A program made the position numbers and the translations under genes. This document shows, piece by piece, positions 29,111 through 38,022 of a stretch of 64,000 nucleotides of DNA. The notes under the pieces were generated by a model that made no database searches, was not told the DNA's origin, and was given only the letters and a program-made list of their open reading frames with translations. The DNA comes from Bogoriella caseilytica. Lineage in GTDB: Bacteria > Actinomycetota > Actinomycetes > Actinomycetales > Actinomycetaceae. The DNA is taken from assembly GCF_003752405.1 (NCBI RefSeq), contig NZ_RKHK01000001.1, positions 186,001-250,000 on the forward strand, read 5' to 3'. Position 1 is the first letter of the stretch. The number at the start of each line of letters is the position of its first letter.

Positions 29111-30085
29111 TCAGCCCTCGCGGGGATCTCCCTGCGGCATGCTGCCGTGCGGCCCGGGATCCTCCGGCTCGACCGGTTCCTCGTGGGCGAGCCCGGCGAG
29201 GAACTCCTCGAGTTCAGCACCGATCTCATCGGCTCCGGGCACTGTCTGCTCCGTGAGCAGATTGCGCTGACCGGGCTCGGCGGATGACTCCATGAAGGTG
29301 TCGTACTGCTGCTCCAGGGCGCGCACCACGGCGCCGACCTCCCCTGAACGCGCAACCTGCTCCTCGATCTCCTCCACCGTGCGGGCCGCAGCGGACTCCA
29401 GCTCCTCGACGGGAAGTGCAACCCCGGCCGAGGCGGCGATCTGGCGCACGAGAGCCGCGGCGGCCTGGGGGTACTCGTTCTGCGCGAGATAGTGCGGCAC
29501 GTTCGCAGCGAAGCCCAGCGCGTCGTACCCGGCCCGGCCCAGACGGAGCTCGAGGAGGCCAGCGACATTCCCGGGCACCTTGATCCGGCCCATCAGGTGA
29601 CGCTGGGGGTCAATGAGGCCGTCACGCGAGGCGTGCGCCGTCACGGAGACCGGGCGCGTATGCGGCACGGCCATCGGGATGCCGTGCACGCCGATGGCCT
29701 GCTGGACGCCGAGCTGGCCGGCAAGATCGAGAATCGCGGCTGTGAAGCGGTCCCACTGCAGGTCGGGCTCGAGGCCATGCAGGAGCAGGAACTCCTTGCC
29801 GGCACCGTCATCAAGTCGGTCCAGAGCGATCACCGGTTCGTCGTAGTCGGTGAAACGCCAGTCTTCGAAGGTCAGCTGCGGACGGCGGGAGCGGTAGTCG
29901 ATCAGTTCGTCGGCCACGAAGGTCGCCACCCGGCGCGCCGGGAGTTCGCCGAGCAGGTGGCGGGCCACCAGCTCTCCGGCGTGGCCAGCATCCAGCGAGC
30001 CGCGCAGCGCGTGCACCAACACGGGTACATCGCCATTCTCCAGGGCGCCGTCGTTTGCGGTGTAGAGATCTCGAGGGTCGCGCAC
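29111..30085 (-). CDS. PAC2-family protein
   Basis: PAC2 domain proteins share a fold with proteasome-assembly chaperones, but their bacterial role is not known. 324 aa. Segments seen: LENGDVPVLVHALRGSLDAG near the N-terminus, ADELIDYRSRRPQLTFED, FLLLHGLEPDLQWDRF and GIHGIPM-like VHGIPMAVPHTRP. The C-terminus is acidic. GTG 30085 is chosen for its AAGGAG seven bases upstream; an ATG 17 codons earlier lacks such a site. No proteasome genes are in the window. Divergent from helR. Confidence 0.82.
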   Translation of the reverse strand: MRDPRDLYTANDGALENGDVPVLVHALRGSLDAGHAGELVARHLLGELPARRVATFVADELIDYRSRRPQLTFEDWRFTDYDEPVIALDRLDDGAGKEFLLLHGLEPDLQWDRFTAAILDLAGQLGVQQAIGVHGIPMAVPHTRPVSVTAHASRDGLIDPQRHLMGRIKVPGNVAGLLELRLGRAGYDALGFAANVPHYLAQNEYPQAAAALVRQIAASAGVALPVEELESAAARTVEEIEEQVARSGEVGAVVRALEQQYDTFMESSAEPGQRNLLTEQTVPGADEIGAELEEFLAGLAHEEPVEPEDPGPHGSMPQGDPREG

Positions 30086-30135
30086 AGTTCCGCTCCTTCC
30101 CAAGCTGGCTGGCACTGGTGCTGTGGAGGTAACCA

Positions 30136-30152
30136 TGATCCCGGCCGGATCA
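30136..30152. promoter_or_regulatory. Palindrome between the PAC2 gene and helR
   Basis: TGATCC-5 bases-GGATCA, 17 bases, in the 169-base divergent spacer. A possible operator for either gene. Nothing else is visible in this spacer except the helR -10 element. Confidence 0.35.
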
Positions 30153-30192
30153 TTCCGCGCGCACCACGCGCCACAAGGCGTGTCCGGTGGCT

Positions 30193-30198
30193 GATAAT
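30193..30198 (+). promoter_or_regulatory. Probable helR -10 element
   Basis: GATAAT, one base from TATAAT, preceded by CT. A transcript starting near 30205 would give a leader of about 50 bases to the GTG at 30255, which has GAGGAGGG eight bases upstream. No clear -35 box. Confidence 0.5.
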
Positions 30199-30254
30199 AG
30201 ATGGCCGTACTCGGCGAGAGAACGGGTACACCGACGACGAGGAGGGCGCCCGCA

Positions 30255-32594
30255 GTGACTGGCCCCCGCAGCACCGACCGTCCGGCCGAGGCCCTCCAGG
30301 AGGCCATCGCGCGGGAGCAGCAGCAGGTCGACGCCGTGTATGGACGGCTCGATGAGCTGCGCGCCACCTACCGGGAGCGTCTGACCGACGTCCGCAGCAC
30401 GGGGGCCGTGGGGACCCACCAGAACCGCTCGGAGCGGGATGCCTTCGCAGCCCACTACGAGGATGCCCTGGGCCGACTCGAGGCGGTGGAGAACCGGCTG
30501 GTCTTCGGCCGGCTGGACCTGCATCAGGGCGAGCGCCCGCGGTATGTGGGGCGCATCGGCCTGTCCGAGCCGCACGGTCGCCGTCAGCTGCTGGTGGACT
30601 GGCGCGCCCCGAGCGCTCAGCCCTTTTACCAGGCGACGGCAGCACAGCCCGGGGAGGTCATCCGGCGTCGCCACCTCATGACCCGGGGGCGCGAGGTGGT
30701 CAGCCTGGAGGATGAACTGCTCGATGGCGAGGCTGCCGCCGATGTCGGCTCGCTCGCCGGGGAGGGGGCGCTCTTCGCGGCCATGGCGGCTGCACGCGAG
30801 GGCCGGATGAGCGACATCGTGGCGACGATCCAATCGGAGCAGGACACGGTGATCCGCTCCCCCCTCGATGGCGTGCTGGTGGTTCAAGGCGGACCCGGGA
30901 CCGGCAAGACCGCCGTGGCCCTGCACCGGGTGGCCTTCCTGCTCTACGAACACCGCTCTCGCCTGGAACGCTCCGGAGTGCTGCTGGTCGGCCCCTCACG
31001 CGCGTTCCTGCGGTACATCGAGCAGGTGCTGCCCTCCCTGGGCGAGACCGATGTGGTCACCACGACGATGGCCGAACTCCTGCCGGGCACCACCGCCCGT
31101 GGCCACGACCGGCCCGAGGTCGCTGAGCTCAAGGGCCGAGCCACCATGGCGCGCCTGGCCGAGCGAGCGGTGCGCGGGCTGCAGCGCGTCCCCAGCGAGA
31201 CCCAGAAGCTCGACGTCGAGGGCGTCACCATTGAGCTGCGGCCAGAGGCGGTCCGGCGGGCGATCTCTCGTGCACGCCGAACCGGTTACCCGCACAACCA
31301 GGCGCGCGAGACCTTCGCCCTGACGATGCTCGAAGACCTCATGCGGCAGTACGGCCGGGCGCGCGGCCGGGAGCGGGGCGGCGAGGACGAGGAGAAGACC
31401 TTCGACGCGGAGGACCGCGCTTGGCTCCAGGAGGATCTGCGATCGACGCCGGCGGTTCGCCGTGCGGTCAACCTCTGCTGGATGCCCACCACCGCCCATG
31501 ACCTGCTCGAACGGCTCTATGCCCGCCCGGACCTGCTGGCCCACCATGCGCGCGGACTGGGCCTGAGCGCCCGGGACCGGGAGCTGCTCCGACGGGACAA
31601 GGGGGCGCCCTGGACCGAGTCCGACATACCGATCCTCGACGAGCTCGCGGAGCTTCTAGGAGGTCACGAGGGCGCGGAGTCGGCCCGGGCCGCCAGCCAG
31701 GAGCGCCGCCGCCGGGAGGAGGAGGTGCAGTTCGCTGCGGAAGCGATCGAAGCGCAGGATCTCGGCGAAGGCATCGTCTCGGCGGAGATGCTCGCCGGGC
31801 GCTTCGCCGCCACCGGCCCGCGCCTGACCACCGCTGAGCGTGCCGCAGAGGACCGGACCTGGACCTACGGCCACATCGTGGTCGATGAGGCGCAGGAACT
31901 CACCGACATGGCGTGGCGCGCGCTGCTGCGCCGCTGCCCGACCCGCTCGATGACCGTGGTGGGCGATCTGGCCCAGCGCAGCGCGCCGGGGCAGCCGGGC
32001 TCGTGGGGAGAACTCCTCAGCGGCGCCGGCGGGGGTGTGCGCGAGGCCGTCCTGACGATTTCGTATCGCACGCCGGCCACGGTGCTGGACTCCGCGGTCG
32101 CAGTGGTCTCGGCTGCCGGTTCGCCACCGCCGTACCCGGTGACCGCGGCGCGCGACCTGCCGGGGGCCTTGGCCGTCACCCACAGCGGTGGGCCCAGCGC
32201 TGAAGGGCTCTTACAAGCCGTCGCCGAGGTCGTGGCGCACGAACTGTCCGCATTGGACGACGAACTCGGTGCAGGGGCCGGCAGGCTCGCGGTGCTCTGC
32301 GCTCAGGACCGGGTGGCGCACCTGGCCGCAGAGCTGCGGACGCAACCGCGATCCGCCCAGGCCTTCACCCAGGGCGGCACTTCGCTGGACGCGCGAGCGG
32401 CCGTCCTCACCGCCGTGGAGGGGAAGGGCCTCGAGTTCGATGTGGTGGTGTTGGTGGAGCCGGCCGAGATGCTCAGGCGGAGCGCCGGCGACCTGTACGT
32501 CGCGATGACCCGCCCGACCCGCCGATTGCACGTGGTCCACGCTGGCGACCTTCCAGCAGGTCTTGAGACGGATTCGACAGCCCGGCCCGAGTAG
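30255..32594 (+). CDS. helR: HelR/HelD-like RNA polymerase recycling ATPase
   Basis: UvrD-like superfamily 1 motor that removes stalled RNA polymerase from DNA; the actinobacterial HelR form can displace rifampicin from RNA polymerase. 779 aa. An N-terminal coiled coil (AIAREQQQVDAVYGRL...) precedes Walker A GGPGTGKTAVAL (about 216-227); VVDEAQELTDMAW is the Walker B/DEAx box; YVAMTRPTRRLHV is motif VI near the end. An ATG 54 bases upstream would sit only 2 bases after the -10, so GTG 30255 is preferred. Assigned as helR rather than uvrD for its long N-terminal coiled coil. Confidence 0.85.
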   Translation: MTGPRSTDRPAEALQEAIAREQQQVDAVYGRLDELRATYRERLTDVRSTGAVGTHQNRSERDAFAAHYEDALGRLEAVENRLVFGRLDLHQGERPRYVGRIGLSEPHGRRQLLVDWRAPSAQPFYQATAAQPGEVIRRRHLMTRGREVVSLEDELLDGEAAADVGSLAGEGALFAAMAAAREGRMSDIVATIQSEQDTVIRSPLDGVLVVQGGPGTGKTAVALHRVAFLLYEHRSRLERSGVLLVGPSRAFLRYIEQVLPSLGETDVVTTTMAELLPGTTARGHDRPEVAELKGRATMARLAERAVRGLQRVPSETQKLDVEGVTIELRPEAVRRAISRARRTGYPHNQARETFALTMLEDLMRQYGRARGRERGGEDEEKTFDAEDRAWLQEDLRSTPAVRRAVNLCWMPTTAHDLLERLYARPDLLAHHARGLGLSARDRELLRRDKGAPWTESDIPILDELAELLGGHEGAESARAASQERRRREEEVQFAAEAIEAQDLGEGIVSAEMLAGRFAATGPRLTTAERAAEDRTWTYGHIVVDEAQELTDMAWRALLRRCPTRSMTVVGDLAQRSAPGQPGSWGELLSGAGGGVREAVLTISYRTPATVLDSAVAVVSAAGSPPPYPVTAARDLPGALAVTHSGGPSAEGLLQAVAEVVAHELSALDDELGAGAGRLAVLCAQDRVAHLAAELRTQPRSAQAFTQGGTSLDARAAVLTAVEGKGLEFDVVVLVEPAEMLRRSAGDLYVAMTRPTRRLHVVHAGDLPAGLETDSTARPE

Positions 32595-32610
32595 GCGGAC
32601 GATAGGCGCC

Positions 32611-33825
32611 GTGACTCGCGCCCTGCTGCTGGAGAATCCGCATCCCAACGCCGATCCGATCCTGGCTGGCTCAGGCTTGGAGATCACCCGCCATGCCGGC
32701 GCCCTGAGCGAGGACGAGCTCATCGGCGCACTCGACGGCGTGGACGTGCTCGGCATTCGTTCGACCACCCAGGTCACCGAGCGCGTCCTGGACGCCCATC
32801 CCTCCCTGGTGGCCATCGGGGCCTTCTGCATCGGCACCAACCAGATCGACCTCTCTGCCGCCACGCGACGCGGCATCGCGGTCTTCAACGCACCCTTCTC
32901 CAACACCCGCTCGGTGGTCGAACTTGCCATCGCTGAGATCATCGCCCTGCTGCGCCGTCTGACGGTGCGCGACAAGGCGCTGCACGCCGGCGTGTGGGAC
33001 AAGTCTGCCGCCGGCAGCTTCGAGGTGCGGGGCAAGACTCTAGGGATCGTCGGATACGGCAACATCGGCACCCAGCTCTCGGTCGTGGCCGAGGCACTGG
33101 GCATGCGGGTGGTCTTCTATGACACCGCCGAGAAGCTCGCCTTGGGCAATGCCCGGCGGATGACGAGCTTGAACGATCTACTCTCCACGGCCGACATTGT
33201 CACGCTGCATGTGGACGGGCGGTCGGGCAACGCCGGCATGTTCGGCCGTCGGCAATTCGAGGCCATGCGGCCGGGGGCCGTCTTCCTCAACCTCTCGCGA
33301 GGCTTCCTCGTCGATTACGGGGCTCTGCGGGAGAAGATCGAGAGCGGGGCGATCGCCGGTGCAGCGATCGACGTCTTCCCCTCGGAGCCTCGCAGCACGG
33401 GAGATGCCTTCGACTCCGAACTCCGTGGCCTCCCGAACGTGATCCTCACTCCCCACGTCGGCGGTTCCACCCAGGAAGCACAGGAGTCGATCGGTAACTT
33501 CGTGGCGGGCAAACTAGCCCGCTATGCCGGTACCGGGTCGACCGACCTCTCGGTGAATCTGCCGCGACTCACGCTCCCGGACTCCGAGTCCGGGCGCTAT
33601 CGGTTGGCCTTCATCCACCGCAACACTCCCGGCGTCCTGGCCCTGGTGAACCAGACCTTTGCCGAGCACGGCGCCAACATCGAGGGCCAGATCCTGGGCA
33701 CGCGCGGTGAGACCGGCTACGTGATCACCGACATCAGCTCCGAGCTGCCCGTGGAGGCCGTCGCGGCCATCCGGGAAATGGAAGACACCCTGCGCCTGCG
33801 GGTACTGCCCATTCAGGGTCGGTAG
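32611..33825 (+). CDS. serA: D-3-phosphoglycerate dehydrogenase, short ACT type
   Basis: First step of serine synthesis: 3-phosphoglycerate to 3-phosphohydroxypyruvate with NAD. 404 aa. NAD loop GIVGYGNIG (about 145-153), catalytic His in LTPHVGGS (about 287-294), and one C-terminal ACT domain (about 330-400). This is the E. coli-like short form; most actinobacteria have a 530-aa form with an extra domain. Starts GTG 16 bases after helR, with a weak GACGAT seven bases upstream. A single ACT domain implies serine feedback control (family knowledge). Confidence 0.93.
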   Translation: MTRALLLENPHPNADPILAGSGLEITRHAGALSEDELIGALDGVDVLGIRSTTQVTERVLDAHPSLVAIGAFCIGTNQIDLSAATRRGIAVFNAPFSNTRSVVELAIAEIIALLRRLTVRDKALHAGVWDKSAAGSFEVRGKTLGIVGYGNIGTQLSVVAEALGMRVVFYDTAEKLALGNARRMTSLNDLLSTADIVTLHVDGRSGNAGMFGRRQFEAMRPGAVFLNLSRGFLVDYGALREKIESGAIAGAAIDVFPSEPRSTGDAFDSELRGLPNVILTPHVGGSTQEAQESIGNFVAGKLARYAGTGSTDLSVNLPRLTLPDSESGRYRLAFIHRNTPGVLALVNQTFAEHGANIEGQILGTRGETGYVITDISSELPVEAVAAIREMEDTLRLRVLPIQGR

Positions 33826-33860
33826 TCACTACCCGTTTCGAGGTACCGGAGCAAGAAAAA

Positions 33861-33904
33861 CGCCGCTGGTGGAGACGGCTTCCCCTCCGTCTCCACCAGC
33901 GGCG
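33861..33904. terminator. Bidirectional terminator between serA and nrdR
   Basis: Perfect 18-bp stem (CGCCGCTGGTGGAGACGG arm) with an 8-base loop. On the minus strand it is followed by TTTTTCTTGC, a good intrinsic terminator for nrdR; on the plus strand it follows serA by 36 bases. Confidence 0.85.
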
Positions 33905-33942
33905 GTCTGTGAGCCGGGCGGCTAGGTGGTGTGCCCCACGTC

Positions 33943-34464
33943 CTAGGTGGTGTGCTCCACGTCATCGGCAGCCTCAGCTTCCGACAGACTAGCCGACGCC
34001 GTCGCCCCTTGTCCCTGGTTGCGCTCCATCCGCAGGGTGGCAATCGCCAGTTCGAAGTCCTCGAGGGAGCAGAATGCGGAATAGACGCTGGCGTAACGCA
34101 AGTAGGCGACCTCATCGAGGCTGCGCAGGGGGTGGAGTATGGCCCGGCCGATCTCATCGGCCTCGACCTGTGCCGCTCCGGTCGACCGCACGGCTTCCTC
34201 GACCTCCTGAGCCAGCCGCGCCAGATCGGCATCGGAGACTGGCCGACCCTGGCACGCCTTGCGTACCCCGGCCACGATCTTCTCCCTGCTGAACAACTCG
34301 GTCGCGCCGGATCGTTTGGTGACGGTCAGGCTGGCGGTCTCCACTGTGGAGAATCGCCGGCCGCACTCAGGGCACTGGCGGCGGCGGCGGATCGCGGATC
34401 CGTCGTCGGCCGTGCGTGAGTCGACCACACGGGTGTCAGCGCGCCGACAGAAGGGACAGTGCAC
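33943..34464 (-). CDS. nrdR: Transcriptional repressor NrdR
   Basis: Zn-ribbon/ATP-cone repressor of ribonucleotide reductase genes. 173 aa. Zn ligands are Cys3, Cys6, Cys31, Cys34 ([14 protein letters not shown]). The ATP-cone follows ([16 protein letters not shown], about 48-63). The C-terminal tail is long and acidic. Start GTG 34464 begins exactly at HCPFC, as in the family; an upstream start is not needed. No ribosome site, but TACCGT lies six bases before GTG. No reductase genes in the window. Confidence 0.94.
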   Translation of the reverse strand: MHCPFCRRADTRVVDSRTADDGSAIRRRRQCPECGRRFSTVETASLTVTKRSGATELFSREKIVAGVRKACQGRPVSDADLARLAQEVEEAVRSTGAAQVEADEIGRAILHPLRSLDEVAYLRYASVYSAFCSLEDFELAIATLRMERNQGQGATASASLSEAEAADDVEHTT

Positions 34465-34470
34465 CAGCGC

Positions 34471-34476
34471 ACGGTA
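34471..34476 (-). promoter_or_regulatory. Probable leaderless -10 element of nrdR
   Basis: Minus strand TACCGT, GCGCTG, GTG. Exact TANNNT-N6-start geometry. Confidence 0.55.
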
Positions 34477-34529
34477 GTTCCGTGAGCACTTCAGGCGCAA
34501 ATGTCACACCGGCATCAGCACAGCGAGGC

Positions 34530-35003
34530 TCAGCCACGCGGAACGCGGAGTTCCTGACCAGCGCGCAGCGTCTCACTCGGAAGGTCGTTCAACGCCGCGA
34601 TCTGCGCAAGGACCTCGCGCACATCCTGGCCCGGTTGCGCACTGGCAGAGGCGATCGACCACAGGCTCTGGCCGGGCTCGACAGTCACGACCGCAACGCT
34701 CTCCACGGCGGGCTGGCCGGCCGCCAGGGACCCCACCCCAGCACCCACGCCCACCGCCAGGACCGTCGCCAGGACGAAGGCCAGTGCGCCGAGCACCTGC
34801 CGGCCGCGCTGGGTCAAGACCAGACGATCCTGCCTGCGCACCGTGGGCGCCTTCGAACCAGCCGGCTCAGCGACGGCTGCTTGCCCGAAGTCGTCACCGA
34901 CGAGAACCAGATGGCCACGGCGACGGGTTCGAGTCACGGGCGAGGGACGCACCGGCACGCCTGGGATGGCCGGACCTGCCGGGTGAATGGTGAGTGCCGC
35001 CAT
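34530..35003 (-). CDS. LysM membrane protein, candidate SOS division inhibitor
   Basis: Divergent from lexA. 157 aa: a cytoplasmic basic tail, one membrane helix (about 67-93), then an outside LysM domain (about 101-155: VEPGQSLWSIAS, LNDLPSETLRAGQELRVP) that binds peptidoglycan. Layout and position match YneA of Bacillus and the LysM protein beside lexA in mycobacteria; these are damage-induced and block division. GAGGAG lies five bases before ATG. Two LexA-type boxes lie upstream. Division inhibition is inference. Confidence 0.8.
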   Translation of the reverse strand: MAALTIHPAGPAIPGVPVRPSPVTRTRRRGHLVLVGDDFGQAAVAEPAGSKAPTVRRQDRLVLTQRGRQVLGALAFVLATVLAVGVGAGVGSLAAGQPAVESVAVVTVEPGQSLWSIASASAQPGQDVREVLAQIAALNDLPSETLRAGQELRVPRG

Positions 35004-35053
35004 GATCTCCTCCTCGTTGTAACCGCGTACGCCATGCTTCGGACATATGTTCG

Positions 35054-35069
35054 TCGAACGCCTGTACGT
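35054..35069. promoter_or_regulatory. LexA-type SOS box 1 (LysM side)
   Basis: TCGAACGCCTGTACGT; against TCGAAC-N4-GTTCGA it has two mismatches in the right arm. About 50 bases upstream of the LysM ATG. It shares the core CGAACGCCTGT with the recA box at 48044. Confidence 0.7.
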
Positions 35070-35094
35070 ACAGTAGCGCGAGTTCGACACGCTG

Positions 35095-35110
35095 TCGAAC
35101 GGGTGTTTGA
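35095..35110. promoter_or_regulatory. LexA-type SOS box 2 (lexA side)
   Basis: TCGAACGGGTGTTTGA, one mismatch to TCGAAC-N4-GTTCGA. It overlaps the predicted lexA -35 box, the usual arrangement for autorepression. Confidence 0.8.
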
Positions 35111-35135
35111 TATGCGTGTCTGGTCGCTCTACGCT
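35107..35135 (+). promoter_or_regulatory. Predicted lexA promoter
   Basis: -35 TTGATA (35107-35112), 17 bases, -10 TACGCT (35130-35135). The leader to ATG 35179 is about 37 bases and carries GGGAG. Confidence 0.6.
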
Positions 35136-35178
35136 GACGAGCAGCAGCACATCAGCCACCACTGACATGGGAGCCCGC

Positions 35179-35871
35179 ATGACCACGAGCAGCGCAGCCG
35201 GGGCCACCGGAGAAGGCCCGGAGGAGCTCACCGCACGGCAGGAGCGGGTGCTGGCAACCATCCGGCAGGCGGTGGCGGCTCGCGGATATCCGCCATCCAT
35301 GCGCGAGATCGGCGAGTCGGTCGGACTGACCAGCCCTTCCTCCGTCAAGCACCAGCTCGAGGCACTCGAGCGCAAGGGGTATATCCGTCGCCCCGCGAAT
35401 CGGCCGCGCGCCATCGAACTCACTCAGGCCGGAGCCGGACTGACCCCGGTGGCCCATGAGGAGCTTGCCGCTGAAGGGCGCTCAGCGTCCGGCAGCGAGC
35501 CGGCCTACGTCCCTGTGGTGGGACGTATCGCTGCTGGCGGGCCGCTGCTGGCCGAGCAGGCAATCGAGGACGTCTTCGCCCTGCCCAAGCAGCTCGTGGG
35601 CGAAGGTGAGCTGTTCCTGCTCAAGGTCGTGGGCGATTCCATGGTCGAGGCCGCCATCTGTGACGGCGACTGGGTCGTTGTCCGCCGTCAGGAAGTGGCC
35701 GAGAACGGGGAGATCGTGGCCGCGCTGCTTGATGACGAGGCCACCGTCAAGACGCTCAAGCGCACACCGGAGAAGGTGTGGCTGCTCCCGCACAACCCGG
35801 CCTACTCCCCCATTGACGGCGATCACGCTCGCATTCTAGGCCGCGTGGTCTCGGTGCTCCGCGCGCTCTGA
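35179..35871 (+). CDS. lexA: SOS repressor LexA
   Basis: Represses SOS genes; RecA filaments trigger self-cleavage. 230 aa. Winged-helix DNA-binding domain (14-75, [21 protein letters not shown]). Cleavage bond Ala119-Gly120 (RIAAGGPL). Catalytic Ser154 (GDSMV) and Lys191 (TVKTLK). ATG 35179 is chosen for GGGAG six bases upstream; earlier in-frame starts lie too close to or upstream of the promoter. An SOS box covers its -35 box. Confidence 0.96.
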   Translation: MTTSSAAGATGEGPEELTARQERVLATIRQAVAARGYPPSMREIGESVGLTSPSSVKHQLEALERKGYIRRPANRPRAIELTQAGAGLTPVAHEELAAEGRSASGSEPAYVPVVGRIAAGGPLLAEQAIEDVFALPKQLVGEGELFLLKVVGDSMVEAAICDGDWVVVRRQEVAENGEIVAALLDDEATVKTLKRTPEKVWLLPHNPAYSPIDGDHARILGRVVSVLRAL

Positions 35872-35915
35872 GCACTGCCGGCGCGGCCGGCGGCCGCTAC
35901 CGGTGCAGCCGGCGG

Positions 35916-37988
35916 CTATCCGCGCAGCCGCTCCAGGGCCCGGAGGGTCAGCTCGGTATCGGTGGTGCGCCACAGCGGCGGCATGGAGCGGGTGAGGAAC
36001 CCGCCGTAGCGGGCGGTGGCCAAGCGCGGATCGAGCACGGCCACCACACCGCGATCGTCGAGGCGCCGGATGAGGCGCCCGGCTCCCTGGGCGAGCAGCA
36101 GGGCCGCATGATGCGCCGCCACGGCCATGAAGCCATTCCCCCCGGAGGCCGCGACCGCCTCGGTTCTGGCCGAGCGCACAGGATCGTCCGGGCGGGGAAA
36201 GGGAATCCGGTCGATGATCACCAGGCGGCAGGTCCGGCCAGGGACATCGACCCCCTGCCAGAGGGACAGCGTGCCCACCAGCGTGGCCGACTCGTCTGCG
36301 GAGAAATCGCGGACCAGGGTGGGTAGCTGGTCATCGCCCTGACAGAGGACGGGAGTCTCGAGTTCGGTGCGGAGCCGCTCCGCGGCCCGTTCCGCCCCCC
36401 TGCGCGAGGAGAACAACCCCAGCGCACCGCCGCCGGAGGCGCGCACCAGCTGCACGAGTTCCCGCAGGGACTCGTCCGAGGGGCCGTCCCGGCCGGGCTG
36501 GGGCAGATGGCGTGCCACGTAGAGGATCCCCTGGCGTGGGTAGTCGAAGGGGGAGCCGGCGTCGACGCCCTGCCAGCCCGCCTCGGCGAAGCTCACGCCC
36601 ATGCTGCGCGCCATGGGCTCGAAAACGCCGCCCAGGGCGAGGGTGGCTGAGGTGAAGATGCCGGTGCGGCCCTCGAGTAGGTGCGTGGCGATCGGGCTGG
36701 CGACATCCAGGGGCGCGACCTTCAACCGCGGGGGCTCCACGCCCTCGCGTGGCCGCTCGCACCAGATGACCTCGACCGCCTTGCCCCGCCCCTCCTCAGT
36801 GCGCTCGCCCGCGCCGTCGGTGGCATGGAGCAGGCGCTCGGTCACCTCGTGCAGGGCGGTCATCGCGGCCTTCGCGGTGGCCAGGGCCCCCTTGGCTTCC
36901 TGGGCGGCACCGGCCTCCGGGGCCATAGCGGAGAGCGCTTCACGGACGGCCGCCTCCAGGAGGGAGACGGCCTCGGTCAGTGCCTCCGGCATCCCCTGGC
37001 GCATCCGTCCGTCCGCCGTGGCCTCCAGCCTGGCGCGCAAGGCCCGGACGCCCTGATCCACTCGTTCGGTGGCCTGGGGCGATCCTGCGAGGTGAGTGCG
37101 GGCCAGCCGCAGGGTGCGCTCCACCACGCCGACCGAGAGCTCCCCCGTGGTCTGCGCGGTGACGCGGTCCACGAGCTCATGAGCCTCGTCGACGACCAGA
37201 ACGTCATGCTCGGGCAGCACCGGAGTGTTGCCCGTGGACGCAATCCCGAGCATCGCGTGGTTGGTGATGACGACATCGGCCTGATGCGCGCGTTGGCGGG
37301 CCGCCTCAGGGAAGCACTCGGCGAGCATCGGGCACGCCTGGCCCAGGCACTCCAGTTTCGAGACCGACACCTGCCGCCACGCGCGTTCACTCACGCCGGG
37401 GGTCAGATCGTCCCGGTCGCCACTGTCGGTCTCCTCCGCCCAGGAACGCAGCCGCAGCACCTGCTCGCCGAGCGAACTGGATCCGGAGGGCTCCGGGGTG
37501 GGCCGGTCGGCCGGCCCGCCGCCGGGTGCGTCGAAGAGCCCCGGTTCGGTGCCGGGATCCTCACTCCCGGCGGGAAAGCCGCCGGCGAGCTTGTGCTTGC
37601 AAAGGTAGTTGCTCCAGCCCTTAAGCAGGGCGATGTCCGGCACCGCTCCGGTGTGTTCGCGCACCACGCCCGCCACGATCGGCGCATCGTGGCTGAGGAT
37701 CTGGCGCTGCAGCGCCAACGTGGCCGTCGACACCACGGCGCGGCGTCCTGAGGTGACGGCATCGGCGACCACGGGTACCAGATAACCCAGCGACTTCCCC
37801 GTGCCGGTTCCGGCCTGAACGAGCAGGTGTTGCTCCGTCTCCAGTGCGGTGGCCACCGCCTGGGCCATCCGCTGCTGCCCCGAGCGTTCGCGACCACCCA
37901 CGGCCGCCACTGCTGCGGCGAGCAAGGCCTCACGATCGAAGGAACGAGAGGTCGTCGCCGCCTCGGGCTCGCGGTTCTGCTCCTCCAT
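35916..37988 (-). CDS. dinG: DinG-family ATP-dependent DNA helicase
   Basis: Superfamily 2 5'-3' helicase of the XPD/DinG group, resolving D-loops and other structures. 690 aa. Walker A QAGTGTGKS (58-66), DEAH box (267-270), and late motifs with GAGRLIRR. Four cysteines that could bind a 4Fe-4S cluster are C130, C214, C219, C225 (NYLC; ECLGQACPMLAEC). ATG 37988 has only a weak ribosome site. Convergent with lexA, 44 bases apart; follows hflX by 34 bases. Confidence 0.92.
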   Translation of the reverse strand: MEEQNREPEAATTSRSFDREALLAAAVAAVGGRERSGQQRMAQAVATALETEQHLLVQAGTGTGKSLGYLVPVVADAVTSGRRAVVSTATLALQRQILSHDAPIVAGVVREHTGAVPDIALLKGWSNYLCKHKLAGGFPAGSEDPGTEPGLFDAPGGGPADRPTPEPSGSSSLGEQVLRLRSWAEETDSGDRDDLTPGVSERAWRQVSVSKLECLGQACPMLAECFPEAARQRAHQADVVITNHAMLGIASTGNTPVLPEHDVLVVDEAHELVDRVTAQTTGELSVGVVERTLRLARTHLAGSPQATERVDQGVRALRARLEATADGRMRQGMPEALTEAVSLLEAAVREALSAMAPEAGAAQEAKGALATAKAAMTALHEVTERLLHATDGAGERTEEGRGKAVEVIWCERPREGVEPPRLKVAPLDVASPIATHLLEGRTGIFTSATLALGGVFEPMARSMGVSFAEAGWQGVDAGSPFDYPRQGILYVARHLPQPGRDGPSDESLRELVQLVRASGGGALGLFSSRRGAERAAERLRTELETPVLCQGDDQLPTLVRDFSADESATLVGTLSLWQGVDVPGRTCRLVIIDRIPFPRPDDPVRSARTEAVAASGGNGFMAVAAHHAALLLAQGAGRLIRRLDDRGVVAVLDPRLATARYGGFLTRSMPPLWRTTDTELTLRALERLRG

Positions 37989-38022
37989 CACCGAGCCATT
38001 GTGCCCGCTCGGAGAGGTTGCG

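Noticed and set aside
30201-30254. ATG 30201 as the helR start
   Set aside because: It lies two bases after the -10 box and has no ribosome site; GTG 30255 has a strong one.
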